Assembly (NCBI RefSeq): GCF_024868665.1
Contig: NC_079900.1
Span: 18,661,319-18,725,318, forward strand
Direction: 5' to 3'
Length of the DNA stretch: 64,000 bases
DNA from: Triplophysa rosa
Taxonomy: Eukaryota > Chordata > Actinopteri > Cypriniformes > Nemacheilidae
Made by a program: the position numbers and the translations under genes
Notes under the pieces: model-generated
Databases searched by the model: none
The model's input: only the letters and a program-made list of their open reading frames with translations
What the model was told of the DNA's origin: nothing
Shown here: positions 34,982-46,990 of the stretch, piece by piece
Numbering within the stretch: position 1 is the stretch's first letter
How the letters are laid out: each line of letters starts with the position of its first letter

Positions 34982-36045
34982 AAAAGTTTGACAGTATTAC
35001 AGTATATGTATACAGCATACAGTGCAAAACAATTCAAGTAATTTTCCACTTTAAGACATTTATACTCATAATTGATTTGATACAAATAAGTATCTTAAAA
35101 GGATATAAACTCACATAAGATGAAGACTTGATATCAGTGGCCTAGAAAAACTATTGGATTCAGGGCTGGACTGGGAAGAAAAATCGGCCCTGGAATTTTT
35201 AGGGCCGCATCGGCCCTCCACCGAATCTGTCGATTTTGCATTCGCAACCTGAGGTCACAGAGAAAAACATGCTGCTAATTCTATGTTAATGTCCTCTAAT
35301 CAGCTTTTAATTAAATAGTGCAATTGAAAGCTTTTACATTATTATGATTTTGGTCTGAGCTGAATTGAATATTGACAAACAACTAAACTCTTATTTAATC
35401 GCATAGCTTGTTTTTTATTCCCCTGGTCCAGAGCTTACTGACCGTATCGGCTTTTACACTGCAGTTGCTTTCTGTCCCAGAAGCTTAAACTTGTACCATT
35501 CATGATTTCTGATGTTCATACACCATGAAATAACCTTAAATGTCAGAAACAATTGTAGCGGTCATGTGTAATTGTGAATAATTGCTATACTCACTCAGCA
35601 GCGGAAAACCAGACACATAAACCACACACGCTATTAGAACACAGAGCTCTAAATGGATATTAAAAGAAATGCAGTCACCTGGTGTTCACTCAAGCTTATG
35701 TAGTTCACTCAAGCACAAGGTTCAAATCAAAAGCTGCTAATTGAATGTACGTTTCCCCATCGCTGTGAGAGTGCACTGCATGATGTGCATTAGGGGAAGA
35801 TCTCTTGCACAAGTCAATGGCAAACAGGCGAAAGTAGGTTAACTGCAGGAGACAATGCGATCATAAATACTCTCTTCCCACTTGTTTGAAAAGGAAAGCA
35901 AATCAGTGGCACTTGGCCCATTTACAGTTAATTCACCTCAAACCTAAATGCGTTCAGAAGTATTGACTTCATCTAAAATAATGCGTGACCCATTTCTGTC
36001 TATACATTGAGCTTGCCATTTCACAGAGCTTCACAGTGACTCAAA
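34982..36045. other. Gene-free stretch with an hAT-like fragment
   Basis: At 35162-35260 the words 'cagggctggactgggaagaa' and 'atcggccct' resemble one end of a fish hAT element; the other end is absent. Nothing else was recognised. Confidence 0.45.
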
Positions 36046-36290
36046 GGGGCAGTTTCCCGGACAGGGTTTAATACTAGTCCCAGATTTACATAAATGTTAG
36101 AGGTGTCTTAATCGAAAACAACTTGCACTGACATACAGTATCTTAAAATAAATCAGTGTGATTGTTTTGTCTCAAGATGCCCACCAGTAATGTTTTTTTG
36201 TAAAGTATGTTTTTAAAAACGACTTATATATCCTAATTTAACCAAGGCCTAGTGCTGTTTTAAAATAATCCCTGTCCAGGAAACCGCCCC
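36046..36290. mobile_element. MITE with 'ggggcagtttcccggacagg' ends
   Basis: The left end ggggcagtttcccggacagg and the reversed right end ggggcggtttcctggacagg match at 18 of 20. The interior halves mirror each other: 'taatactagtcccag' against 'ggcctagtgctg', and 'cagtatcttaaaa' words. It is 245 bp, next to an Angel-like copy. Confidence 0.8.
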
Positions 36291-36297
36291 ACAGATG

Positions 36298-36616
36298 TTA
36301 AAGTGTTAGTTCACCCAGAAATGAAAATTCTGTCATCATTTCCTCACCCTCTTGTCATTTCAAACCTGTGTGAGTTTTGTTCTTCTGCAGAGCACAAACG
36401 AAGATATTTAGAAGAAAGTTGGTAACTTTCGGCACCCATTCACTTCTATTGTATGGACACAAAACCAATGCAAGTGAATGGATGCCGGTAAACAAATTTG
36501 TCAAAATATCTCCTTTTGTGTTCTGCAGTATAGAAAGAAAGTCATACAGGTTTCAAATGACAAAAGGGTGAATAAATAGTTACAGAAATTGTATTTTGGG
36601 GTGAACTATCCTTTTG
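36298..36616. mobile_element. Angel-like MITE
   Basis: It starts TTAAAGTGTTAGTTCACCCA and ends 'ggggtgaactatccttttga'. The mirrored core is 'acccattcacttctattgta' versus 'caatgcaagtgaatggatgc'. The right TTAA is lost. Confidence 0.8.
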
Positions 36617-36619
36617 ATA

Positions 36620-37019
36620 GGTTTCTATTTAGTTTATTGAAGCTTTTATTGAGGTGTCTTGGTGCACACAAATAATATTATCTTTATTTAATTTTAATTA
36701 GTATTTATTTTTAATATATTTACCCTTTTTTGCCATTTTATAGAAACTGTCATGGGGAATTGAATCATGCACATGCACAGCCCACTAGATTCATAGTTTG
36801 TTATGCATTTCAAACAGAAACAGATGTCGTTGAGCGTACAAAGTATTGCCAATCAAACGGTTTTAAAATATTTCAAAACGCAAAAAAATATGTGTAGCCC
36901 AACAGTTGCGTTTTCATTTGCCTTTCATCCGAATTCAACGTGTCGCTTTCTTCTCTCATAAATGCACCAGACAGCCGAGACAGATGTCAAATAACAGAAG
37001 GCGCTTTCTTCCCCAACAT
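36620..37019. other. Gene-free stretch, nothing recognised
   Basis: AT-rich, with no supported feature. Confidence 0.45.
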
Positions 37020-37450
37020 GAAAATGCAGCTGTGGCGCTGTACCTGTGGACCGTGAGATCAATTGGGCCTGCTGCTGGCAGAGGTCGACAACAGAGACCC
37101 CTCCCCTTCCACCTTTAAACTCGGATTGTGAAACAACAGGATTCGTTCACTCTTGTTTTTCAAAAGAAAAAATTGAATAAGAAATGACACATTTCAGCCC
37201 CTATTCCAGCACGTGGATATTTTTGTCCTCCTATAGTCAAACGTTCACGCGGAGACATTCAGATGTGCGCTATTACGTTTCTAATTCTATTCTGAAGGCG
37301 ACAGGCATGTGCGGCACGGGGAGATCCTGTCTGCTAGAGGGCTGGGAAATTAGCATAATTTCTAAAGAGCTCGCTCTCGGCTGGCCTTAATTACTGAAGG
37401 GTTTAATCAGCCATAATAATGAGGCCGTGCCTTAGGCAGGTGAGAGACTC
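37020..37450. promoter_or_regulatory. Strongest candidate conserved noncoding element
   Basis: A repeat-free, base-balanced block densely packed with homeodomain-type cores: 'aaattagcataatttc', 'ccttaattactgaagggttt', 'ttaatcagccataataatga'. It also has an AGCTCGCTCTCG stretch and 'tgtgcggcacgggg'. Reading frames on the plus strand (36906-37118, 37184-37390) break within the most motif-rich portion and show no domain, so coding is unlikely. Its position, about 6.4 kb downstream of the Shisa9-like gene's stop codon, fits a distal enhancer. Conservation itself was not tested. Confidence 0.4.
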
Positions 37451-38420
37451 TACTACTACACCTGAAGCAGCGTATGTCACTGGAGACCAAGAATGCCTAT
37501 ATGTCCTTGCCGCTGTCGAGGGGAACTTCAAAAAATTATACCCGCCCGTCGCGCTGTTGATATACAATTTTACCTTGGTTTCTAGGTCAATACTCCTGTG
37601 TCTGAGGCAAAAAATAGCATTGCTTCAGGACAAAACTTTTTTTTAAATTACAATGTGTTTGCAGACGGTCCAATTCTCATGTCATTTGGCGGCGGTCTGC
37701 TAATGCCTTCCTGAAAGGTTTTTAGCCTCTACGTTTTCGGTGGGAGATAAGCCGTTATTGAGCGCGTCCTTGGAAAGAAGCGGTTTCTGTAAGGTTTGTG
37801 TTAATGGCGGGAGTCTGTCTGCTCTGAGGCCATACTCGGCATGTCAATACTTTAATCCACACAACTTATAAAAGCTAAATAATGTAGTTTAGTAACAGTG
37901 TGAGCCGGTGTGTTTGCTTGAACCTGTTCGCTTGAGACACAAATAATTTCCTATCGAAGGTCAATGAGGTCTTTCTTCATTAAACGGCCAGGAACACATT
38001 ACAAAATAATAAAAAGCCTTCACCTCCCCTGAAAAAGGGCACATACTCATACAATGAAGTAGCTGACGGCGATATTAATGATTATTGTTGAAGATAAGTC
38101 TGATTACAGTATGACTCATTTTAGAGAACATGTGATTGAATATCTGCTTTTTTGTGAATGATCACAGTTGACCGCAATGCCTTGGGCTTGGAGAAAATGC
38201 CTACAGGACAAAATGGATTCTGCACATCAGTGACACAAATCTTGGGTCATGACGTTATCCTACGGAAAAAAATGACCTAATAATCTAAATAGAATTTGTT
38301 CAACATTCAGAGTCATTATTGTACTGAATGACAGTGGTTAACTCAAAATTTAGTTGTGATTCCTTCACTGAGATTCTGGAGAATTGTTGATCTTTTATGA
38401 TGGGTGTGGGTGTAGGCTCT
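37451..38420. other. Gene-free stretch, nothing recognised
   Basis: The first 350 bp continue the base-balanced composition of the preceding block; no repeat ends or exon were seen. Confidence 0.4.
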
Positions 38421-38714
38421 CCTGATTTTGCCAAGTGGTTGATGTCCTTAGGGCAACATCATGTTGACCCTGGGACAACATTTAAATCAACCAATCAGAT
38501 TTCAGAAATAAGTTTACAGTTTATTTTAAATTTAATCTTACAACCAGGATTAGGTGCTTCTAGACCATTGTTTTTCACTTATCATTTCCCTCTGATTTTA
38601 GCGGTAAGTTATGGTTAGGGTTTGGTGTGGGTTTAGGTTTTATTTATAAAAATGTTGTCCTTAGGTCAACAAAATATGTTGCCCTGAGGACATCAACCAC
38701 TTGGCAAAATCAGG
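38421..38714. mobile_element. Inverted-repeat element 'cctgattttgccaagtgg'
   Basis: About 40 bp at each end are inverted copies (cctgattttgccaagtggtt then gatgtcct(t/c)agggcaacat), with one difference seen. It is 294 bp in total. The interior is AT-rich with 'ggttagggtttggtgtgggt'. Short frames across it are not genes. Confidence 0.85.
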
Positions 38715-39039
38715 TCGAGCGTGGGAGTACGGCTGAAGATCTGAAAGTCAAATTTGAGAGAAATGTACACAAAAGAATTCCTGAAGGATTTCTGTTTTTG
38801 GGTGGGCCAGTAAGAAGTCTGGCTCTGTAAGACTTCAAATAATATCAGAATGCTTATTTTCTTTGTATTATAGACGGTTTCATCGGACACATGCTCCTGG
38901 CCCGAACTCAACTTCCAGTCTGTGTTTGGTTATAATATAACGGTATATATGAATAGTTTATTGTATATTAATTGTAGTAAATTAAATTAAATTAAACTGA
39001 CTCAATCGTTAATAATTCTTTGCGGAGGTCTTCTGGGTG

Positions 39040-39183
39040 TTAAAGTGACCCACCGCCGAAAAATAAAATATTTGTAATAAATTACACACCCTCAAGTCGT
39101 GAAGCTAAATGGATGTCCTGGGTTGATGAATGACTCGAGGGTGAGTGATTCATGACAGAATTTTCATTTTTCGGCCGAGGGTC
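39040..39183. mobile_element. Short MITE related to the Angel-like family
   Basis: The left end gacccaccgccgaaaaat and the reversed right end gaccctcggccgaaaaatga are similar. Inner 'caccctcaagtcgt' and 'tgactcgagggtgagtgatt' match the Angel-like subterminal words. TTAA precedes the left end only. Confidence 0.6.
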
Positions 39184-40490
39184 TGGGCCACATAACGTTT
39201 GTTTATGTTGTTACCGCCTATAATGCAATCTCCCCATAGAAACAAAATCGTTTTATTACAAATTACAATTTGAGATTCACATTGCATTCCTCTCTTACAA
39301 TATCTTCATAACATTTCTTAATACTCAATGCAAATATACACAGAACGTAGACAAGAGACATTTATTGTAAATAAGTATTGTGATCTGAACATTACAACAG
39401 TGCTTAAACTTTCAACTTTCACATAGAAATGTTACATAGAATATGCTGTTTAAAAAAACGTACCTTAGTGTTTAAACGTGATTTATGGGCAGTAAGACGT
39501 GCCATAAAGTTCACTGTTTCCCAAATGCTTCATTTTTCATTCCCAGTAAAGAGCACACTGAGGCACACACAGTATTATAACCGAATACTACAGTATATGG
39601 ACACATTTTCATATAAACCTGGATCACAAAATAACCCTGTTAATGAATGACACTTATGATTTGATCTTGTTTGGCGGGTCATTTTAATCCTCAATGCTTC
39701 ATCTATATGTGATTTACAATATAGACCACTGAACTGGACAACTGGTCTGTTTAGTAACTACTATGCTACTACTTACAAATATCAAGTTATCGTGTAACTA
39801 CTCTGGCATTATGTGAAAAAATATGACAATATCATAAAAGAGTACGATAATATAGCATATCCAAATCTATTTCCAGAATAAACAAATAACAGTTCATTCA
39901 GTTATAACAGTGGGTTTCTACTTGTCAAAAGTATTTGAGGTATTACCTTTCAAAATGACACTCTATAAATAGGCAGGTGGGTTTTAAAAATGAACCAGTT
40001 ACAGAATCAAACAAACTAACTAACATTAATAACAATCGCAGTGGGGATGTGAAGCTTTTTTTACCATGGAATAAAGGGCAATACCATTGTAGCACAGCCT
40101 ATAGTACATATCTGTGAGAGAACACAGAATCCGTCCATCGAAACATGATCACAGCATTAAAGTTTGTCAGGTAATTCGCAGCCCTTCATGGCGTAATGTA
40201 CAGATGATGGATTGCATGTTATAAACTGTCGAACACTAGTCGTTTTATCTCTTGACTTGAGCCCTCTTTTAGATCTTCCTATGTTCTCTGCATTCAACTC
40301 AAACATAAACAAATGCTCAGAGCTCTATAAGACTCAACAACAGAAACAAATATATGGATTTAAACATGAGCGACGCAGAAAGTGGGTGTCTGTTAATGAA
40401 CAGCAAGGCACAACGAGAGGTGAAAACAACAATCGGTATTAAAACGACCTCTGTGTAAGCTCAACGTGATGCGGTTTCACACATCAACAC
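39184..40490. other. Gene-free stretch, nothing recognised
   Basis: AT-rich unique sequence without supported features. Confidence 0.5.
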
Positions 40491-40797
40491 ATTTATACGG
40501 ATACTTCACCCCAAAATCAAAATTCTGTCATCCTTTACTCACCCTTCTGTCAAAACTTGTATGACTTTCTTTTTTCTACAGAACACAAAAGAAGATATTT
40601 TGACGAATCTTGATAATGTTGGACACAAAAACAATGCAGGTCAATAGGTACTGTATTGCCGTTGTTCGGTTACAGAGATTCTTCAAAATATCTTCTTTTG
40701 TGTTCTGTAGAAAAAAGAAAGTCATACAGGTTTGAAATGACAGGAGGGCGAGTAAATGAGGACAGCATTTTCATTTCTGGGTGAACTATCCCTTTAA
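40491..40797. mobile_element. Angel-like MITE
   Basis: The left end is worn (ggatacttcaccccaaaatc) and the right end is intact (gggtgaactatccctttaa). The paired inner blocks 'agaacacaaaagaagatatt' and 'aaaatatcttcttttgtgtt' are near-perfect mirrors. Confidence 0.8.
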
Positions 40798-40839
40798 AGG
40801 TGAATTCTGTAAAAATTCTTATCAGTCAGACGTATATGT

Positions 40840-41120
40840 ATGGTCATTGTCATTCTCTTCAGCGCAGTCATGTCTTTCCATGTAATTGAGGCTTGTTTTA
40901 GATTGCGATTCAAGTCGCTGCAAATTTGCCTGGTGCAATTAAAAGTTAGCGTTAGAGCCATCACTGGAAACCAGGCGGTAAACGCAACATTAACAGAGCA
41001 ATAAAACAGTCATTTGCGTACATATTTTGTTTACGCCAGCGGTAATTGACCAGTGATGACGATCACATGATGACATTGGGCATATATCCAGACGTGCCAT
41101 GCCGTTAAGGGCACTTTTGG
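40840..41120. promoter_or_regulatory. Candidate conserved noncoding block
   Basis: Repeat-free and base-balanced, with 'tgtaattgagg', 'gcaattaaaagttag' and 'ggtaattgaccagtgatgac' homeodomain-like cores. There is no supported reading frame. The call rests on composition and motif density only. Confidence 0.3.
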
Positions 41121-41339
41121 TGTGTTAAGGAATCAATTTAGGTGCCTGGACTGTAATGGGGAAAGCATGTCATAGTGTTAGTCTGCTGCATTCAGAGCCA
41201 TTTGCATTCTGAACACATTTGCGGTGTGTTTGCACCAGTACCTACTTTGCATAACAAACAGATCGCGAATGCAAATAAATTCTATAAGTGGGCACCATTA
41301 AATGAACAGCAAGTATTAACCTCATTATTTGAATGATAA

Positions 41340-41600
41340 TTTCTCACGTGCCTGATTCTTATGTCAAGGTGGATGTTTCGTGTTTCAGATTATGCAGTCA
41401 GGATGAACCTCTGGAATCTTGCTGTGAGGCTTCCTTAAGCTGCATAGATCTTGTACGTTATCTGTGCTAATCCCCATCGATTTCAGGAGAACCGGTACAG
41501 TAGTTAATTAACTAATTCCAAGAAACGTCCCCTACTCGGTGAGTGATCCTGTAGGGGGCTCTGAGTCATCAGGTCACCTGCAGTGAGACACTCAGGTTTA
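41340..41600. promoter_or_regulatory. Candidate conserved noncoding block
   Basis: Repeat-free, containing 'tagttaattaactaattcca' (overlapping TAATTAA sites) and 'ccccatcgatttcaggagaa'. It lies about 2.3 kb downstream of the Shisa9-like stop codon. Confidence 0.3.
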
Positions 41601-42297
41601 ATAGACGTTGAGTGGACTCACTGACTGACAGAGCTGCGGTCATTATGTCAACCTTAAGTGCTGGTTTGTTGCATGTTGTTGTGGCCGTGACGCACAAAGT
41701 CAGTTTTCAGATTCATAAGGAGATGTACTTAAACTGAGCTTGTATTGTAATCTTTTCAGAGGAAAATCTTGATAAAGCATTCGTTCCGTTTGGAAGCCAT
41801 TTTGATATTGTTTCATTGTTCATTTCTTGCAGCAATTTATTATTTTTTTATTTCCCAAATTTCCATACGACATGATTCCAGCTCTTCTGTCTGTAGACCT
41901 TTGAATGACTTACTAAAATATGGATAGGTCAGTCACGTTGAGTATACAAAATTATTTCTGACCCGGCAAAGAGTAATAGCAAAAGGATACGATGTCAGGC
42001 TCCAGGGCTTCTGTACTGAATGAAGTGTAAATATTATATTGAAAATGTTCAAAAAATATACCGTCAAGTTCAGTTTCCATGCAGCATCTTTTTAAAACTA
42101 AAGTACTTTTCAGAACTTTTTCGATGCATTACCAAAATGTGATTTAGTTCGATGTTTGATTGTGAGCCAGTATTTCCATCTGTGGTGTTTAGACCTGTTG
42201 GTCAGTCATCTCTAATTTATACATTTGAACAACTCTTGCATGTTTACATAGAAATAAAAGGAAAGGAATGAAACACAACATTTAGTGTGATCGGCCC
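41601..42297. other. Gene-free stretch, nothing recognised
   Basis: No repeat ends or exons seen. Confidence 0.45.
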
Positions 42298-42585
42298 TTA
42301 TAGGGACAGTTCATCTCAAAATGAAAATTAGGTCATCGTTTATTCACCATCACGTCATTTCAAACCTGTATGACTTTCTTATGCAGAACACAAAAGTAGA
42401 TCTTTTGAAAAACGTCATTAACCAAACAACATTGGCGCCCAAGCCCATTCACTTCAGCCCCGAGACATTTCTCAAAACATCTTCTGTTGTGTTCCACAGA
42501 AGAAAGAGTCATATACAGGTTTTGAACGACATGAGGGTAAATAAATGATGACAGAATTTGTATTTTTGGCTAACTACCCCTTTAA
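42298..42585. mobile_element. Angel-like MITE
   Basis: The left end is tagggacagttcatctcaaa and the right end is 'ggctaactacccctttaa', with TTAA at 42582-42585. Mirrored inner blocks are 'agaacacaaaagtagatctt' and 'catcttctgttgtgttccac'. Confidence 0.75.
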
Positions 42586-42599
42586 GTCTACTACATACT

Positions 42600-43883
42600 A
42601 AAAACAGTACATATATTTTAAGTGCACTAAAATCCCCTATTCCAAACCAAGTTTATGTGACTGTGACCCACAGCATGTTGTAATACAAAACCAGATATTT
42701 AATAATATAATTCAGATTGTAATGACAAAAAGCTATTGAAATGAAAACCAAATGCTTGCAATTTTTACTCTGTAACTATTGTCAACCTGTAAATGTTTGC
42801 CCTTATGTTAAGTAAATCTGCACCTGTAAGCTTCACATCATGACGCTAAAGACAAAAAGAGCAACTACTCAATAAGTTATCAATACTAAACAGACCGAGA
42901 ATACATTAATGGCAGTGATTGCAATAATCTTGTTCGGCATCAGGTCGAAGGCCTTCCACCCTTATCATACCTAACATTGAAAAATAATACATTAACCCTA
43001 CATTCATCAAATTCTACAGTCTACACTAACAGACGGGGCATATGCGGTACACATGAAAGAAAATCGATGCAACAGAGGGGAAAAATGTGTCGAGAACACT
43101 GACAAGGAACACGGTAAACAATAGATTTGTTTATATTTATGCATCTTTGTTATTGAAGAATTGCCGCGTGCTGAAAAGCACAAGAGTTTTCAGATATTGA
43201 GTTCTTTTGTTTTTGGAAAGGCACAAGCCCAGCGTTTGTCAGGATATAGCGTGTTAAACTGCTACAGGTTTTTGGTGCACGCACTGTGGAAAGTCAACCA
43301 GTGTTGAAATGAAATCTGAATTCTTCTTTGAGCCGGAGACACAGTTGTCCTCACATCATCCTTTATCGTTCAAACTGCTCTTTAGATGTGAGGAAGATTT
43401 TGACACTGTTTGTCCTTGGTAACATCTGTTATGTACAAGTTTGTGTGAAAAACAATGTGTCTCCAGAGAGCTCCTGCTGTCACTGGGAAACATTTGTTTC
43501 GGTAAATGACATTGGTCCCATCTTTTAGACTTCATTGCATTGAATGTCATCACGTTGATGGATGGCCTTAACAAAAACTCATCACTACAGGTGAGATTGG
43601 CATTGTAACGGAATGGACGCAATGAAAAAACATTATGCGTTTCCTTTCGAACGTGGCGGAAGTTCAACGCGTGCCCGTTCGATGCACAACCGCTCAAAGA
43701 CAAACAGCACACATACAGCCAACAGATAATGGGCCGTGCATACCTCGAGCCAGACTGCTCGCGCAATCTTTCCAGCAGGCCAGCATCCTAATCCATGCTT
43801 CTTCCTCGGTCACACCTTCTGTGTTATCCGTTCCATGCATCCGCTCAGGACCGGGCTCGATAAACCCACTGCTGTGGCCTCAA
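42600..43883 (-). other. Probable 3' UTR and downstream flank of the Shisa9-like gene
   Basis: This lies immediately downstream of the stop codon on the minus strand. No repeat was recognised between about 42600 and 43883. I found no minus-strand AATAAA in it by eye; the first match lies inside the Angel-like copy near 42340, which is not convincing as the natural site. The 3' end of the transcript is therefore unplaced. Open frames here on either strand (for example 43356-43766) show no recognisable protein. Confidence 0.4.
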
Positions 43884-44284
43884 TTACACGGTAACCTCAG
43901 TCTTGCTGTTGGTGACAAAGTACGGATGAGGAGGCAGGTAGTGCTGGCTGTGAGTGGACGTCAGCTCGTTCACTTGCTCCACGGTGGTGCCGTGTTTCCT
44001 GGGAGCGTACGTGTGCTGGCGGCCCAGCGTCTCCGTCACCTCCCACCCTTTCAGCATGCCGGGGTTGGCGATGGTGTTCGAGCCATAAGCCAGCGGGTGG
44101 GAACTGTGGACCTTGGTGCTTTTGGACTTGTGTCCGTTCTGCTTTTGGCAGGGCAGCTCGGGGCTGTAGGGGTTGGTGGGCTCCTGCTCCAGACTCACGG
44201 AGTGCATGGGAAGCGGGGTGCCTTTCGCCGCCAGGTCGGCTAAGTGTCGTCTGTTGGTGTAGAAGTTTTCATTCGCCTTCTCAG
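43884..44284 (-). CDS. shisa9: Last coding exon of a Shisa9-like gene (C-terminal tail with PDZ ligand)
   Basis: This exon encodes the final 132 residues plus a split alanine codon of a Shisa-family protein, and its stop codon TAA is at 43884-43886. Visible landmarks in order are FYTNRRHLADLAAKG, a Ser/Pro-rich linker, KQNGHKSKSTK, HPLAYGSNTIANPG, LGRQHTYAPRKHG and the C-terminus YFVTNSKTEVTV. EVTV is a PDZ-binding ligand. Shisa9 (CKAMP44) is a single-pass auxiliary subunit of AMPA glutamate receptors, and its tail binds postsynaptic PDZ scaffolds; that is family knowledge. The 3' splice site is strong: a CT-rich tract followed by tttccag, with the exon opening CTGAGAAGG in phase 1. This matches the upstream exon at 49836-49982, and joining gives ...LKAV-A-EKANENFY. 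The coding sequence cannot start in this exon, because an upstream in-frame ATG lies in the intron. Shisa6 is the main alternative; the order of tail motifs favours Shisa9. Whether this is an a or b teleost duplicate cannot be decided. Confidence 0.85.
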
Positions 44285-45143
44285 CTGGAAACAGAGAGAC
44301 AGAGAGAGAGCAAATGGGAGGAAAATTCAATAACGTTTCGTTATACAGATGCAAAAATCATCCTGATTGCTGATTTGTTTTTACACGCCAGAAAATTACA
44401 CACTTAATGCATTATTACTTGTTTTCCCCAATGAGACGTTTTTCTTCTAAAAATTGTCTAACCCTTTTCTTCAACAAACAACTAAAGCAGCCTGAGTTTA
44501 ATGTGAATGTTTTGGAGCTTGACAGCCTTGTTCACTATGAACTGTCGTTGTGTGAAGATTCTTCAAAGCTTCTTTTGTGTTAGACAGCTAAAATAACAAC
44601 ATATGAACCTTGAAATAAGTTATGGGTTTCTTTTGTCTTTTGGTTTCCATGTAAAAAAAATTAAAGGGGTATGGCAAACACAAATAGTTGATGCACTGTG
44701 GGTATCTGGTCATATTTAGGTATGTGTATGTTAAAAGGTCTATACACATAGTATCTAAAGTACATCTGACAGAAAAAAAGAAAATAATTTACTGGTAAGG
44801 GAATAATTATATAATAAGTCATATAATTATAGCATTAATAAATAATGAACTTTTTTAAAATTATATTTATATTTTAATCAATCCTTAAAAACAATACATA
44901 TAACAGTACATATTGTCGCTGTCCTTCCAAAACCTCGGATGTCCAAATTCGCTGTTTTTCAGGAAATGGAAAAAACACTGTACTTTTTAAATTATTCAAC
45001 ACTGCTCACTTTAAATATTTTTAATTGGTTATATTTTTGCAAAACCCAGTGACAAATTAATAATATAATTATGTAAAAAAATACAAAGCATAAAATATGG
45101 AGATACGAGGTTTCAAAAGGACTGCAGCGATATAACTGTAGGG

Positions 45144-45658
45144 ATGTCAATGTCAAAATACACTGGTATTGACAATATCCATGATATTAAAAATGATGAT
45201 TATTGATATGGTGTTAATTCTACACATATGATAATATGATTCAGCACCCTTTTAAAGTTTTTCCTTAAAGGGATAGTTCAACCAAAAATCGTTTACTCAC
45301 CCTCAGATTGTTCCAAACATGTATACATTTTTTTTGTTCTGCTGAACACACAGGAGGATATCTGGAATATTGTTAAATCTCATCACCCATTGACTGCCAT
45401 AGTATTTGTTTTCCCTACTATGGCAGTAAATGGTGGATGAGATCTGACATTCTCCCAAATTTCTTCCTCTATGTTCAGCAAAACAATTCTATTTTAAGTG
45501 TGATTCAATGACCAAAAAGAGAGAAAACACTAAAGAAACAAAGTTCAATTTGACTGATAGCATCATTTATTTCCACAGATGTCACTATAATATTGTTATC
45601 GTGAATTCTTTTGGCTACGATAACCGTGTAGTGAAAACCATACATCGTGACAGCCCTA
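45144..45658. mobile_element. Possible hAT-type element containing an Angel-like copy
   Basis: The left end tagggatgtcaatgtcaaaa and the reversed right end tagggctgtcacgatgtatg look like hAT termini facing each other. No matching 8-bp duplication was found, so the pairing is tentative. Confidence 0.4.
45265..45497. mobile_element. Angel-like element, right end lost
   Basis: It starts TTAAAGGGATAGTTCAACCA and contains a mirrored centre, 'attgactgccatagtatttg' and 'ctactatggcagtaaatggt'. The terminal right arm is absent. It lies within the Shisa9-like intron. Confidence 0.75.
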
Positions 45659-46990
45659 GCACATAATGCATTATCAACAGACTTTTTGTTTACAAAAACC
45701 TTGCACAGCAAGTTATCTTGGCATACCTTACATATTTATAAAGCAAGTTGTTAAGTTGCCAGTGTGAGTAATGATCCGGTAGTCTGGAGGTGCCTTCTGC
45801 AACCTGCTTATAATGTATTTCAACTTGGTCTCTATTTGTTTTCCGTTTTACCATGAATCAAATGTGTTCTATGCAGCCGGGTCTGAATTACTAGCACCAT
45901 CAACTGAAAACATCAAGCATTTTACTGTTCCAAAATAAAGCAGTTTGAGGTTTCGAATCCATCTGGTCAAAATGACTTTTTTACTGTTTTAGTTTCTCAT
46001 CAGTAGTCATTGTGCATTTTAAAATCACTTTGCACTTTGCAACTCTGTTAAAATGGCTTATCATGTTGTTTTTGGACAGAATGAGTTTACGCACTGCCAA
46101 CTGACACAATCCGATAACAACGTCAGCTGCATCAACACTGACATTCAAACGGTGCCCAACAGCTTTGCTAATGAAGGAATTAAAAATGTTTGCTACAGTA
46201 TTTGTTGCATTGTCAGCCCGCACCAGTTGACTCAGTGTGAAACATGCATTGGCTTAACACTCCACCAGTCAACAGTATAAACTAGCCAAATCAGACCATG
46301 TCACAAATCATTTCTTTCTGGTATAACATATTTCATAACATCCAGGCAACGTCACTGACAGTGTCGCCTTCAAATTCAGCCAGGCTTTAATTGGGACTGA
46401 CTATACGCTGCTTGAAGTCTTCCTCATTTCACCATGACATTTTCAACTTTTTAATTAAATATCCTTCAAATGACCTTTTTAACAGGCTTGACACCCCCAC
46501 GTTCGCAGATCTGAAACCTCATTCCAGGACGGCCGCGAATAAACCGGGCGGAAGAGAGAAGAGTTAATCTCTGATGAGACGCTTTCATTCACATCAAAAC
46601 CCTGACATTACACCACACATCAGAGGAAGATGCAGGTACTGTAATACAACTCATATGATTGACGTACTGGCTTCTCCACAGTTTGACTAGGCCTGTTTCA
46701 TATCAAAATCTCTCCAGCTTTGTTTTCACAGTGATTGGTATTTTATTCAGGCTCAGACACAAAAAATGTTTCAGTTTTGCGGTCGAATGTCACAAAGACA
46801 GTCTGGCATCATGTCACTGCTGTCTGTCCTCTGCCAGCTGTCATTTCAAGCCTTTTGATAAACTTCACTTCAGACTCATTGATTGTGTTGACATGCGAAA
46901 AGGCAAAATATCAAATGACTGTACGATTTCATAAGACGTATATTACACATAACATATGGTAATCTACATAGTGGTAATCATTATAGTGTT

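Noticed and set aside
43635..44243. 202-codon plus-strand open frame
   Set aside because: It is antisense to the Shisa9-like last exon; the minus strand there has a recognised protein, a good splice acceptor and a PDZ-ending C-terminus, so this frame is a shadow.
44285..44354. Upstream extension of the last Shisa9-like exon to an ATG at 44354
   Set aside because: The extension reads through a CT-rich tract and a tttccag acceptor, and the phase matches the 49836-49982 exon, so this part is intron.
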